DNA of 64,000 nucleotides from Cytophaga hutchinsonii ATCC 33406 (lineage in GTDB: Bacteria > Bacteroidota > Bacteroidia > Cytophagales > Cytophagaceae). Below, one piece after another: positions 18,279 to 27,211 of this stretch. The stretch is taken from NCBI RefSeq assembly GCF_000014145.1, contig NC_008255.1, positions 1,117,501 through 1,181,500 on the forward strand, written 5' to 3'. Below the pieces are notes generated by a model that was given only the letters and a program-made list of their open reading frames with translations, made no database searches and was not told the origin of the DNA. How positions within the stretch are numbered: position 1 is the stretch's first letter; each line of letters starts with the position of its first letter. Both the position numbers and the translations under genes were made by a program.

Positions 18279-18317
18279 AAACGTGTACTGTATGTGATGT
18301 GCATGCAGTACACGTTT
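18279..18317. terminator. 12-bp perfect hairpin upstream of the PhzF gene
   Basis: AAACGTGTACTG (18279-18290) pairs perfectly with CAGTACACGTTT (18306-18317) around a 15-base loop. It lies between the SAM-riboswitch-controlled small ORF and the PhzF gene. There is only a short T run on the minus side (GTTTC), so it may be a weak terminator or an mRNA-processing hairpin. Confidence 0.5.
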
Positions 18318-18332
18318 TGCATTACACTTGAA

Positions 18333-18572
18333 TTAGTTCAGAAATAAAACAGAACTATATAATGGATTCGATTTTTTTAAAGACCAGATAATTTTTTCTT
18401 CATAGATTGTCTGCTGGATGTCTGCCAGTGTTGTTGCAGGTTTAATCAGATTTGAAAGGTCTTCGTCAAATGCATTTGGTGTATAAACAGATTCCGCTTT
18501 TGAAAACGTTTCAGTATTACGGAATGTATTTTGAGCAAATGTCAATGTTTTATATTGAATCGTAGTTGTCAT
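18333..18572 (-). CDS. Small ORF downstream of a SAM riboswitch
   Basis: From ATG at 18572 (MTTTIQYKTLTFAQ) the product has 79 residues; the frame opens 26 codons earlier at 18650, but that part looks less protein-like. No motif or signal peptide is recognised. It is the first sizeable open frame behind a SAM-I riboswitch (18691-18803), so it should be controlled by S-adenosylmethionine. It could also be a remnant of a methionine gene, since none is present nearby. Function unknown. Confidence 0.45.
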   Translation of the reverse strand: MTTTIQYKTLTFAQNTFRNTETFSKAESVYTPNAFDEDLSNLIKPATTLADIQQTIYEEKIIWSLKKSNPLYSSVLFLN

Positions 18573-18665
18573 GGTAGTAAGCAATTGAGTGTTGATGAAA
18601 TGATTTAGAGGCGACATTAAATCTATGATTTCAGTCGGTGTTACTTTCAAAGAAAGCAGATTGAA

Positions 18666-18689
18666 TTAACAGCAGTTTCTTGTTTTCAT
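18666..18689 (-). CDS. Possible 7-codon leader ORF (MKTRNCC)
   Basis: ATG at 18687-18689 begins one base after the riboswitch's 3' helix and reads MKTRNCC then stop. Two adjacent Cys codons near the end would suit a cysteine-sensing leader peptide, but length and position could also be chance. Recorded because it lies exactly between the riboswitch and the first larger ORF. Confidence 0.25.
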   Translation of the reverse strand: MKTRNCC

Positions 18690-18690
18690 A

Positions 18691-18803
18691 GTCGTACTTT
18701 TTATAGTTCCACATGGGTAGGAATTAGCACCTTGCTTTGGTGGGCAGGTTGCCAGAAGTTCATAGAGCCTAATCTCTCCCTTCGTTCTGTATAATACACG
18801 ACC
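18691..18803 (-). promoter_or_regulatory. SAM-I (S-box) riboswitch
   Basis: Read on the minus strand, the region shows the S-box core: a P2 stem GAAG...CTTC enclosing GAGATTAGGCTC and TATGAA, then TGGCAACC, and then AAGGTGCTAATTCC, the family's most conserved word. The closing P1 helix pairs GTCGT..TTATA (5', 18789-18803) with TATAA..GTACGAC (3', 18691-18705). It lies behind a well-formed promoter and before a small ORF. The S-box family binds S-adenosylmethionine and usually turns off methionine or SAM synthesis genes. Confidence 0.9.
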
Positions 18804-18822
18804 CTCAATTGGGTAGGTGATA

Positions 18823-18853
18823 CAAATGTAGTTTAAATATTATAAATTGCAAA
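18823..18853 (-). promoter_or_regulatory. Bacteroidota-type promoter of the SAM-riboswitch transcript
   Basis: On the minus strand TTTG (complement of 18850-18853), 19 bases, TACATTTG (complement of 18823-18830), an exact TAnnTTTG match. Transcription would start near 18816, just before the riboswitch P1 helix at 18803. Confidence 0.8.
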
Positions 18854-18865
18854 TATTATTCTGAA

Positions 18866-18905
18866 ATAATTTAAATTATTAATTTATTCAGAATAATATT
18901 CTGTT
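18866..18905. repeat. AT-rich inverted repeat
   Basis: ATTCTGAAATAATTTAAATT and a near-complement ending in TTATTCAGAAT flank an AATTT core between the riboswitch promoter and the aminotransferase gene. It could be an A+T-rich upstream promoter element or an operator. Nothing else is seen in 18854-19069. Confidence 0.4.
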
Positions 18906-19069
18906 TTTGTTTAGTTGCAATTGCAATATTTGGAAAGTGATTACAGAGGTGAAATGAATGCCTGCAGAATGATCAACGTGCAGAATAAACTTTCTTTACA
19001 CTTTCAAGGCTAAACTATACGCAATCCCATAAAGTGTTCTTAAATTAGCAGGATTTTAATCAAATTAGA

Positions 19070-20374
19070 ATGAGGAATAAGATATTAAGTGATGGAGCAA
19101 AGGAGCTCAGCTACGAAATCAGGGAGATTGTAAAAAAGGCTGATCTGATCAATAAGAATGGTCAGTCAATCGTGTTTGAAAATATTGGAGATCCTATTCA
19201 AAAAAACAATGTCGTTCCGCAATGGATCAGAGAAACTATTTCTAATTTGACCTTAGATAATAAAAGCTATAGTTATTCTCCTTCCAAAGGAATTCTAAAA
19301 ACGCGTCAATTTTTAGCGGAGTTAAATAATAAAAAAGCAGGTGCTCAAATAACGGCCGATGATATTTTATTTTTCAATGGTCTGGGTGATGCGATTGCAA
19401 AAGTGTATCAGTTCATCAGCCGCAGTTCCCGTGTAATCGGGCCATCTCCGGCATATTCTACGCACTCTTCTGCTGAAGCAGCGCACGCAAGTCAGGATCC
19501 GATCACGTATAAATTAGATCCGAATAATCATTGGTATCCGGATCTGGATGATCTGTATAATAAAGTAAAATACAATCCGAACATTATCGGTATTCTGATT
19601 ATTAATCCCGATAACCCTACGGGGATGGTTTATCCGCTGGAAACATTGAAACGTATCGTTGAAATAGCACGGGAGTTTAATCTGTTTTTGCTGAGCGATG
19701 AAATTTATCTGAACATTACCTATAACGGTGCCCGTGCCTATTCTTTAGCCGAAGTTATTGAAGATGTGCCGGGTATTGCAATGAAAGGTATTTCAAAAGA
19801 ATTTCCATGGCCGGGCTCACGTTGCGGGTGGATGGAATATTATAACCGTGGAAAAGATCAGGATTTTGATAAATTCTGTTCTGCACTGGATAATGCCAAG
19901 ATGATTGAAGTATGTTCTACAACGCTTCCGCAGCTGGCTATTCCGGTGATCATGTCTGATCCGCGTTACCTGCCTTATCGGGAAGAGCTGAACAGCAAGA
20001 TCGGTAAACGCAGCAAGATTATAGCGGGTATACTTGGGCAGATTCCTGAGCTGATGTTTAATGAAACATACGGCGCGTTTTATAATACGATTGTATTTAA
20101 AGATGGTGTGTTGAATGATAAACAGACGTTGCCTATTGAGAACGCTGCAAACAAGGCGTTGGTAGAGAAGTGGATTAGTGAGCCGAATGTAGATCTGGAT
20201 AAACGTTTTGTATATTACCTGCTTGCAGCTAAAGGTATTTGTGTGGTTCCGATCTCTTCGTTCTGTTCGGATCTGAAAGGCTTTAGAGTAACATTGCTGG
20301 AAGAGAATGAAGAATTACTTGAACAGACATTTACAAGTATTCGGGACGCTATTAGATTGTATTTGAAAAGCTAA
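19070..20374 (+). CDS. PLP-dependent aminotransferase, class I/II
   Basis: A 434-residue fold-type I aminotransferase. Landmarks are NPDNPTG (about 185-191), SDEIYLNITY (about 211-220) and the PLP lysine in KGISKEFPWPGSRCGW (near residue 244). An Arg near the C-terminus in FRVTLLEE binds the substrate carboxylate. It resembles the alanine/aspartate aminotransferase group common in Bacteroidota. The exact substrate cannot be told. It is a single-gene unit closed by a 62-bp palindromic terminator shared with the histidine kinase gene. Confidence 0.88.
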   Translation: MRNKILSDGAKELSYEIREIVKKADLINKNGQSIVFENIGDPIQKNNVVPQWIRETISNLTLDNKSYSYSPSKGILKTRQFLAELNNKKAGAQITADDILFFNGLGDAIAKVYQFISRSSRVIGPSPAYSTHSSAEAAHASQDPITYKLDPNNHWYPDLDDLYNKVKYNPNIIGILIINPDNPTGMVYPLETLKRIVEIAREFNLFLLSDEIYLNITYNGARAYSLAEVIEDVPGIAMKGISKEFPWPGSRCGWMEYYNRGKDQDFDKFCSALDNAKMIEVCSTTLPQLAIPVIMSDPRYLPYREELNSKIGKRSKIIAGILGQIPELMFNETYGAFYNTIVFKDGVLNDKQTLPIENAANKALVEKWISEPNVDLDKRFVYYLLAAKGICVVPISSFCSDLKGFRVTLLEENEELLEQTFTSIRDAIRLYLKS

Positions 20375-20398
20375 AACTGTACCGATAAAGAAACGGTA

Positions 20399-20460
20399 TG
20401 CATTTTATATAAAAAATAGCCCATGACTTAAGTCATGGGCTATTTTTTATATAAAATGCA
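20399..20460. terminator. 62-bp perfect palindrome, bidirectional terminator
   Basis: The region is a perfect inverted repeat without a spacer, centred at 20429/20430 (GACTT|AAGTC). A GC-rich core (AGCCCATGACTT and complement) is flanked by T/A tracts (TATTTTTTATATAAAATGC). It lies between the convergent aminotransferase and histidine kinase genes and fits a two-way intrinsic terminator. Confidence 0.92.
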
Positions 20461-20468
20461 GTATATAT

Positions 20469-22559
20469 CTAACAAGGTATTTCAATAATAAATGTTGTGC
20501 CTACATGCAGTTCGCTTTCCGCACGGATTGTGCCTCCAAGCATTTCCACCTGACTTTTTGTAATATACAGGCCTAAACCTTTTCCTTCCACATGTACATG
20601 GAAGCGTTTATAAAAACCGAATAATTTATCACCCACTTTTGATACATCCATTCCGATTCCGTTGTCGGAGATATGGATGGTAAAAGAGTTTGCAGCTGCC
20701 GACGTTATTTGAATGTCTATTCGCAACAATCTTTCCGGGTGCTTGTATTTTTGTGCATTGGAAAACAGATTGTAAAAAATACTTTCATAAAAAGACTTAA
20801 TACCTGTTATTTCAAGGGCGGGATTAATATAAATATTTACACTCTTTCTCTTAATATCAAGCTGCTTTAAATTGTTTGCAATAATCGTATCAAAGTCAAT
20901 CAGCTCTTTTATTTTTTCCGTGTTTTTATTTGATAGAATTTTATTTAAATCCCGTAAAATTTCATCCATTCTATTGATAACAATAAGGCTTTTGTCAACA
21001 TAGATATGCTTGTCTGAAAGGTTCGTTTCCTGATTATATAATTCAAATAATCCTTTTAGTGTTGAGATTGGCCCGCGTAAATTATGGGAAGTAATATAAT
21101 TGAACTGCTGCAGCTGATTGTTGGTATTGTTTATCTCTTCGATTGATTTTTGCAGCTCCCACGTTTTTTGAGAAACCAGTTCATTCAGCTTTTCATTCAG
21201 ATTATTAAGTTCACTATTTGATCGCTTTAACTCCTCCGTACGGTTATATACAGTAGTTTCAAGGGTGTCATTCTGATTCGTTAACAGGAGCTCACGTTCT
21301 TTTAATACTTCAATCATTTTTTGCTGCGATTGAATATGTTTCAGTTTATACTGCTGGTATTTACCGGCCATGATCAGTGAAAAGATTCCACCCTGAATCA
21401 GCGTACCGACCTGTACATAATTATTCACAAAAGCAGTGCTCGGAATAATGTTTAAAGATGACAGGACAGCAAACATAATGGAACATAGATACAGTGACCA
21501 CGCCCATATGAAGTATGACGCATTTGCATTACCTTTTCGCCGGATACCAAGACCATATAAAATATAAATGATGATCTGTAAAAAAGCAGTCATTTGTAAT
21601 GTATATAAAGCCTGTGCATGCCAGCCGGCAAAACTCATCACGGCGATCAATATGAATATGGAGGTAAGTATCAGAAAGACAAATTTAATGCCGGGGTAAT
21701 ACGATTTGATGTCTAAAAAATGGTAGACAAATAATGGTGTTGTTACCGCACTTAAGGCATAGATAGCAATTTTATACATGTTTATCTGAGGATGCCCGGG
21801 CCAGAAATACGCAAAGAAGTATCCCTCCAGACACAGGTTCAAGGCAATAGTTCCGAATAAAAAAAGGGAGTAATAAATGAACGCTCTTTCTTTAGACCGG
21901 ATGAAGAAAAATAAGGCTACCATGCCCATTACAGCAATAACACCCCAATAGAAACCATTGAAATAATTTTTAAAAACAGAAGTGTGGATGTTTATCGTAT
22001 TTGTCCGGATATAAACAGGAAGTACCGTGTTATATATATCAATGGATTCAAGGAAATAAATCGTGTTAGGTTCAACAACGAAAGATGTTTGTTCCGGAAA
22101 TAAATTATCGGATGGGTAAGGTACACTCATACCTTTTTGCGCAATACGTTTTAATGAGTCATGCGCATATTTATAGAGTGTAATGGAATGGAAGTTACAG
22201 TTTTCAAGAATCAGTAAATGTGTTTCAGAAGATAGAAAGGTGTCGGTTTTAAAATATACCCATACAGGCTTTTCAACTGTACTGACACTGGAATATATTA
22301 GGGTGTGGTTTTTTTTGAAAAAAGCCTGCTTGGCCAGTTTTAAGGCGCTATCGGGCGTTATTGCAGCAGAGGCTGTATAGATATAGGTAAATTTACCGCC
22401 CGATTGTTTATTGTTTATGGGCATGGGAGTTATTGCAAACTCCCATGCAGAGGTTGTATCAGCGAAGCTGCAGATTGTAGACAGGTAAATAAAAAAAACA
22501 GAAAAGAGAACGAATGTTGACTTAAAAAATGCAGCTCTATATGAAGCGGGTTTAGTCAT
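20469..22559 (-). CDS. 7TMR-DISM sensor histidine kinase
   Basis: A 696-residue membrane sensor kinase. It has a signal peptide/first membrane segment (about 10-33), an extracytoplasmic 7TMR-DISMED2-like domain (about 40-185), seven membrane helices (about 200-395), a coiled coil (about 405-480), a HisKA-type dimer helix with the phospho-acceptor His in ITSHNLRGPI (near residue 490), and a HATPase domain with NAQKYKHPE (N box), DNGIGMD (G1) and GKGLGLYITK (G2). No response regulator is adjacent. Its start overlaps the stop of the bestrophin gene by 8 bases, so it belongs to the serine operon transcript. The ligand is unknown; in related proteins the outer domain is thought to bind carbohydrate-like molecules. 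Confidence 0.92.
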   Translation of the reverse strand: MTKPASYRAAFFKSTFVLFSVFFIYLSTICSFADTTSAWEFAITPMPINNKQSGGKFTYIYTASAAITPDSALKLAKQAFFKKNHTLIYSSVSTVEKPVWVYFKTDTFLSSETHLLILENCNFHSITLYKYAHDSLKRIAQKGMSVPYPSDNLFPEQTSFVVEPNTIYFLESIDIYNTVLPVYIRTNTINIHTSVFKNYFNGFYWGVIAVMGMVALFFFIRSKERAFIYYSLFLFGTIALNLCLEGYFFAYFWPGHPQINMYKIAIYALSAVTTPLFVYHFLDIKSYYPGIKFVFLILTSIFILIAVMSFAGWHAQALYTLQMTAFLQIIIYILYGLGIRRKGNANASYFIWAWSLYLCSIMFAVLSSLNIIPSTAFVNNYVQVGTLIQGGIFSLIMAGKYQQYKLKHIQSQQKMIEVLKERELLLTNQNDTLETTVYNRTEELKRSNSELNNLNEKLNELVSQKTWELQKSIEEINNTNNQLQQFNYITSHNLRGPISTLKGLFELYNQETNLSDKHIYVDKSLIVINRMDEILRDLNKILSNKNTEKIKELIDFDTIIANNLKQLDIKRKSVNIYINPALEITGIKSFYESIFYNLFSNAQKYKHPERLLRIDIQITSAAANSFTIHISDNGIGMDVSKVGDKLFGFYKRFHVHVEGKGLGLYITKSQVEMLGGTIRAESELHVGTTFIIEIPC

Positions 22560-23424
22560 GTGTTACGATTTCATCAATATTATTTTTGATATTCAGTGCA
22601 ATCTTATCCATTTCCAGGTCATTGAGATCATAGCCAAAAGGTTCTTCGATTTCTTCTGCGGTGATTACAATACTCATTAAAATATAATACAAAAGAATTA
22701 CAAGCGGAATACATAACCAGCCGATGTCATTTACTAAGCTGAACGGAAGAATGATCACATATAAATTAATTAAAAATTTCAATAAATACATATAAGCCAT
22801 GGGTATGGGTGTATTTTTGATGCGTTCACATTTGCCCAGAATGTCAATCAGTGCGTGTATTTTTTCAATTAATAAGCTTTGCTGAATGTCTGATATTAAA
22901 TTCCGTTTCCAGACATTTTCAATTTTATTTGTCATGATGTTTGCCAGTACAACGGGTTTGTGTTTGGCATTTTCAATCAGAAGTCTGTCTTCGGGTAAGA
23001 GTACATCAAGGGTTATTTTTTCTGTTTCGTTTCTTAAATGTGATTTCAGGTGAAATACAAAAGAGATAAGAAGATTTGTTACCTCTTTTCTTTCAGGTGT
23101 GTTAAAGGGTAGAAGACCGTTTAGCGTGATTGCTAAATTTCTGGAGGTATTAACAAGCGCACCGATTTCTTTACGCGCTTCCCACCATTTATCGTAAGCC
23201 GTGGAGTTCCTGAATACCAGTAAGAGACCAAGTGCCGCACCCATGTAACCGGGCAGCGCACCACTTATTGTCATATTTAATTTCTGATACTCTTCGTTGT
23301 GGTTGTGTAAATAGATTAAAAAAAGTGTAATGGTTGTTAATACAGCCATTCCCGGCAATAATCTTTTTACAATGGCACCTTTAAAAACAAGGGCAAGTTT
23401 TAAAGACTCTTTGTCTAATTTCAT
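22552..23424 (-). CDS. Bestrophin family (UPF0187) ion channel
   Basis: A 290-residue bestrophin-like membrane protein with a first membrane helix at about 18-42, and the family motif FRNSTAYDKWWEAR (about 70-83) followed by NLAI. A second pair of helices lies at about 212-250. Bacterial members form pentameric anion or cation channels in the inner membrane. It overlaps both neighbours (4 bases with the MaoC gene, 8 with the kinase gene). What it has to do with serine synthesis is unclear. Confidence 0.9.
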   Translation of the reverse strand: MKLDKESLKLALVFKGAIVKRLLPGMAVLTTITLFLIYLHNHNEEYQKLNMTISGALPGYMGAALGLLLVFRNSTAYDKWWEARKEIGALVNTSRNLAITLNGLLPFNTPERKEVTNLLISFVFHLKSHLRNETEKITLDVLLPEDRLLIENAKHKPVVLANIMTNKIENVWKRNLISDIQQSLLIEKIHALIDILGKCERIKNTPIPMAYMYLLKFLINLYVIILPFSLVNDIGWLCIPLVILLYYILMSIVITAEEIEEPFGYDLNDLEMDKIALNIKNNIDEIVTHD

Positions 23425-23834
23425 ATTTTTTCTTTGTGCATGATATGAGCATTGCCCAGTACATTAACCTTGCCCGATTCTTTGTCTACTATTTTTGTTT
23501 CAATAATAGCCGTATGTTTATCTGTATTGGTTTCAACAACCTTAAGCTGTGCTTCGTATTGAACATCCACATACATGGGACGTTTAAAATCAATTTCCTG
23601 CTTTAAATAAACAGTGCCTTCACCCGGAAAGTGCATGCCTAAAATTTTAGACAGGATACTTGCTCCTAAAATTCCATGAATAATCGGCTTTTTAAACATG
23701 GTAGTGGCGGCATATTCAGCATCTAAATGCAAAGGATTTTTATCACCTGAAAGCTCTGCAAATATACTTACCTGCTCTTGTGTATAAGAGAATACTTCTG
23801 AATATGAATCTCCGGCTTTTAACATATTAACCAA
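23421..23834 (-). CDS. MaoC-like (R)-specific enoyl-CoA hydratase
   Basis: A 137-residue hot-dog fold protein with the hydratase motif FAELSGDKNPLHLDAEYA (D31 and H36 expected as catalytic), followed by PIIHGILGASI. Similar proteins hydrate enoyl-CoA in fatty acid metabolism. It overlaps the serC stop by 8 bases if the ATG at 23834 is used; the next ATG (23825) would avoid the overlap. It is a separate activity placed inside the serine operon. Confidence 0.88.
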   Translation of the reverse strand: MVNMLKAGDSYSEVFSYTQEQVSIFAELSGDKNPLHLDAEYAATTMFKKPIIHGILGASILSKILGMHFPGEGTVYLKQEIDFKRPMYVDVQYEAQLKVVETNTDKHTAIIETKIVDKESGKVNVLGNAHIMHKEKI

Positions 23835-24912
23835 TTTTTTCTTTTAATGTCTGAACGAGTTTATGCACCTGTTCCAATGAATGAGCAGGGAAGTTAGCAA
23901 TGCGGATCTGCGTTTCTTTTTTAGAGCCATACCCGGCGCCAACAGCCATATCAAACGGTTCTAAAATTTTGTTGATCTCGCCCGGCAGCATTGTTGTGTT
24001 TGCAACGATCGTTGTCATAGAGCGTAATTTCGCATCTTCAACACCGAAGCTGAATACCTTGCTTGATTCAATGTATGTGTTGATTAATGCTGCTTTTTCT
24101 TCTGTCTGCTTACGAATACCATCTGCGCTGATCTGCAGCATGTCGCCGGTAACTTTTCCTAACAGGAAAATATTCATGGCGTTCGGTGTTTCAGGCGTTT
24201 GATTGACGCGTGCTTTCTCTAACATAGAAGGGATGGTATGGTACGTGCCGATAGATTTACGTTTCGCCAACAACGCTTTTGATTTTTCAATTACGCGGTC
24301 ATTTAATATCCATACACCTAAGCCTGCCGGCAAGCCAAAGCATTTCTGTACAGAGAAAAATACAGAATCAATTTTTGTCCAGTCGAATTTTGGATATGGA
24401 AGAGAAGATACCGCATCAACAAAAATCAAAGCGTCTTTATTTTTATCTCTAAATGTATTGATGTCTTCTACAGGCATCGATACACCGGAACTTGTTTCAT
24501 TGTGTGTTAAACAGATGATTTCAGCATCTGCAGGGACAGTAATATCAGCAGGGTAGAAGCCTTTGCCGAACGCAGCTTCTTCCTTGTATGCTTCACGGCC
24601 AAGTTCGCCGGCAAACTCGTAAAAACGTTTAGAAAAAGAACCGTTAACGCAATGGAAGCTTTTTTTCTCTACACAGTTCTGAATGATACGTTCCCAAATT
24701 TCCGTTGCGGAAGCAAGAAAAAGAACTTCATAGTTGGAAGGAAGTTCCAGTAATGTTTTAAGATTATCTGAAGCCGTTTTGTAGACTTCTTCAAACTTCT
24801 TGCTGCGATGAGAAATTACACCAATCTTTTCATCCAATGCCGTGATCATATGCTGACGAACGGTTGGGTATAATTCAGATGGACCGGGGGTGAAATATAT
24901 TTTATTGTTCAT
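23827..24912 (-). CDS. serC: Phosphoserine aminotransferase (class V)
   Basis: A 361-residue class V aminotransferase with PGPSELYPTV near the N-terminus, LTHNETSSGVSMP, DAVSSLPYP and the PLP lysine in FFSVQKCFGLPAGLG (about residue 190). Sequence features fit the alternative SerC group also seen in archaea. Its place right behind the serB-serA fusion supports a role in serine synthesis: 3-phosphohydroxypyruvate to phosphoserine. An alternative assignment is serine-glyoxylate or alanine-glyoxylate aminotransferase. The gene lies 138 bases behind the serBA gene. Confidence 0.85.
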   Translation of the reverse strand: MNNKIYFTPGPSELYPTVRQHMITALDEKIGVISHRSKKFEEVYKTASDNLKTLLELPSNYEVLFLASATEIWERIIQNCVEKKSFHCVNGSFSKRFYEFAGELGREAYKEEAAFGKGFYPADITVPADAEIICLTHNETSSGVSMPVEDINTFRDKNKDALIFVDAVSSLPYPKFDWTKIDSVFFSVQKCFGLPAGLGVWILNDRVIEKSKALLAKRKSIGTYHTIPSMLEKARVNQTPETPNAMNIFLLGKVTGDMLQISADGIRKQTEEKAALINTYIESSKVFSFGVEDAKLRSMTTIVANTTMLPGEINKILEPFDMAVGAGYGSKKETQIRIANFPAHSLEQVHKLVQTLKEKIG

Positions 24913-24918
24913 TTTTGT

Positions 24919-25050
24919 CAGTTACTAGTTGCCAGTTACTAGTTGCTAGATTCTTTCTTAACTAGTAACTGGCTTATTATTTTATTTTAAAAGTGTATTT
25001 AGAACTATTAGTTTATTGTCTAGAAACTGGAAACTAGTATCTAGTAACTA
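24919..25050. repeat. ACTAGTAACTGG repeats between serBA and serC
   Basis: The gap between the two serine genes is built from repeats of CCAGTTACTAGTTG and its inverse ACTAGTAACTGG. Their pairing gives a hairpin of CAGTTACTAGTT(GC) with AACTAGTAACTGG around an AT loop, and another set occurs near 25030-25050. Similar words occur at 37046-37080. They would form a stem in the transcript between the two genes. Confidence 0.6.
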
Positions 25051-26952
25051 TTAATAAAGCGTTCTGAAACGGATTGTTCCTGGAATTTCTTTTAATTCGT
25101 CCAGTACTTCTTTGTCGTAGATCTTAGCGATATCTGTAATTACATATCCAACCTGTTCGTTGGTTTTTAAATACTGTGCTAAAATATTGATGTTGTGTTT
25201 TGCAAACAGGTTATTGATCTTTGCCAAAATACCTGGTTGGTTTTCGTGCAGGTGCATGAAACGATGGCCTTCCTGTAATTCAGGTAACTGAATGTTCGGG
25301 AAGTTTACACTGTGTAATGTAGTACCGTTGTTGATGTAATCCGTAATTCTGTTTGGTACGAAATTCCCGATGTTTGATTGCGCTTCTTCCGTAGAACCAC
25401 CAATGTGCGGTGTAAGGATTACGTTTGGTAAGCCTCGTACGTCATTGATGAATTCTTCATCGTTATTTTTCGGTTCGTATTCGTATACATCCAGACCTGC
25501 ACCTAAGATTTTGCCACTCTTAAGATTTTCTGATAAGGCTTTAAGATCCGTTACAGGTCCGCGCGCCAAGTTTAAGAAAATAGAACCCTGTCTCATTTCA
25601 TTAAATTCTTTCGCGCCAAACATGCCTTTATTGCTTGCTCTACCGTCAACGTGTAATGAAACAACATCTACGGTATTTAATAATTCTTTCAGAGAGCTGC
25701 ATTTCTTTGCATTACCAAGAGAGAGTCTTTCAACGATATCATAATAATACACAACCATACCAAGTGATTCCGCGATGACAGAAAGCTGGGAACCAATATT
25801 GCCATAACCAACAAGACCTAATTTTTTACCTCTGATCTCAAAAGAGTTCTTAGCGGATTTGTCCCACTTACCAGCGTGCATCTGCATACTTTTCTCAAGT
25901 GTACGTCGGTAAAGCATGATGATCTCGCCAATAGCCAATTCAACCACGCTGCGTGTGTTGCTGAATGGTGCGTTGAATACTGCAACACCTTTCATTTGTG
26001 CTGCTTTTAAATCAATCTGGTTTGTGCCGATACAGAACGCACCGATTGCGATAAGTTTTGGAGCGTGCTCCAAAACTTTTGCTGTGATCGTTGTTTTAGA
26101 ACGGATACCAATGATGGAAACGTCTTTGATTTTTTCGATCAATTCATCTTCCTCTAATGCACTTGCAATTACTTCAACGGTATATCCTTCTTCGCTGAAT
26201 AATTTGAAAGCATCTGTGTGAATGTTTTCCAGCAACAAAACTTTGATGCGGTTCTTCGGATAAGAGATCGTCATCGGAAGTTTTTCCTGAAATAATATTT
26301 CGTCGAAGCTAGGCGCAATGCTGTCTGCTTTTGCAGTAACAGCAGCGCGGCTTACGTTTTCGGTGAATGCATAGAATTTAGAAGCAAGACCCGCACCTCT
26401 GATTTCGTAGTCCGTATAACCATCGCCGATCACGTGTACATCACCGGTTAAGCCAAGCTTCTCCATTAATTTGATCTTGCCTTTATCCTGGCTGAGCGGG
26501 TTGTTCGCGTCACAACCAATGATGTTGCCATCATTGTCGAACGTGAACGTATTTGCCATTACATGCTCTTCCTTAATACCGAATTCTGTTACGATCGGCA
26601 GAATGAATTCTTTAAAACCGGAAGAAACAATATAGATCTGGTCAGCGTAATCGCGGAAGAAATGCTTGTTACGTTTTACAGATTTAGAAACTTTAGAACG
26701 TAATAAATCAATCAACGGAGCAAGGTGCGATCTGTTGGCTTTAACCAGTTGTAATCTCTTAACAAGATTTTCACTGAAGGACCCTTTGCCTTCCATACCA
26801 AGATTTGTAAGGTCGATTATTTGCTGAATAATCTGCTGTTGATTTGGATTACCTGCTAATGAAATTGTAGCCAATTCATCTAACGCTTCAACTTGAGTAA
26901 ATGTACTGTCAAAGTCAATGACGAAATACGGAACCTTCTCGATTGTTTCCAT
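25051..26952 (-). CDS. Fused phosphoserine phosphatase-phosphoglycerate dehydrogenase
   Basis: About 633 residues from ATG at 26952 (METIEKVPYFVIDFDST); the frame opens 21 codons earlier. Residues about 8-220 are a HAD phosphatase of the SerB type: DFDSTFTQVEALDELA (motif I), SSGFKEF (motif II) and GDGYTDYEIRGAG (motif IV). Residues about 232-550 are D-3-phosphoglycerate dehydrogenase: GYGNIGSQL (NAD fold), the catalytic Arg in GSIFLNLARGPV, Glu in GLDVYEYEP and His in LTPHIGGST. An ACT domain (about 560-633) ends the protein. It would thus carry the first and last steps of serine synthesis in one chain, with serC as the next gene. A regulatory effect of serine through the ACT domain is likely from the family. 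Confidence 0.88.
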   Translation of the reverse strand: METIEKVPYFVIDFDSTFTQVEALDELATISLAGNPNQQQIIQQIIDLTNLGMEGKGSFSENLVKRLQLVKANRSHLAPLIDLLRSKVSKSVKRNKHFFRDYADQIYIVSSGFKEFILPIVTEFGIKEEHVMANTFTFDNDGNIIGCDANNPLSQDKGKIKLMEKLGLTGDVHVIGDGYTDYEIRGAGLASKFYAFTENVSRAAVTAKADSIAPSFDEILFQEKLPMTISYPKNRIKVLLLENIHTDAFKLFSEEGYTVEVIASALEEDELIEKIKDVSIIGIRSKTTITAKVLEHAPKLIAIGAFCIGTNQIDLKAAQMKGVAVFNAPFSNTRSVVELAIGEIIMLYRRTLEKSMQMHAGKWDKSAKNSFEIRGKKLGLVGYGNIGSQLSVIAESLGMVVYYYDIVERLSLGNAKKCSSLKELLNTVDVVSLHVDGRASNKGMFGAKEFNEMRQGSIFLNLARGPVTDLKALSENLKSGKILGAGLDVYEYEPKNNDEEFINDVRGLPNVILTPHIGGSTEEAQSNIGNFVPNRITDYINNGTTLHSVNFPNIQLPELQEGHRFMHLHENQPGILAKINNLFAKHNINILAQYLKTNEQVGYVITDIAKIYDKEVLDELKEIPGTIRFRTLY

Positions 26953-27211
26953 GCAATTGTGTATGCTTAAATTGTTCTTGTAATCACTATAGCCCTTCTC
27001 TCCAATGTCATTCAACGCTTTAGATAAGGAGGTGCAAATTTCCGCATTTTTTATCTAAAAACGAAGTTTTTGAGGGAAACACTTCGTGGCATGTTTTAAT
27101 AAAGGTATTGCTTAAATAGCTTTTAAAAAGGCCTTTTACATCGAAATAGCCAACTAATAACCTGTCTGCAACTAATGGATTAATACTTAAAAGGATTGGA
27201 AAGGTGTTTAT

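Noticed and set aside
27016-27211. A gene or RNA in the left half of the origin region
   Set aside because: No open frame of meaningful length, tRNA-like fold or promoter-terminator pair was seen.
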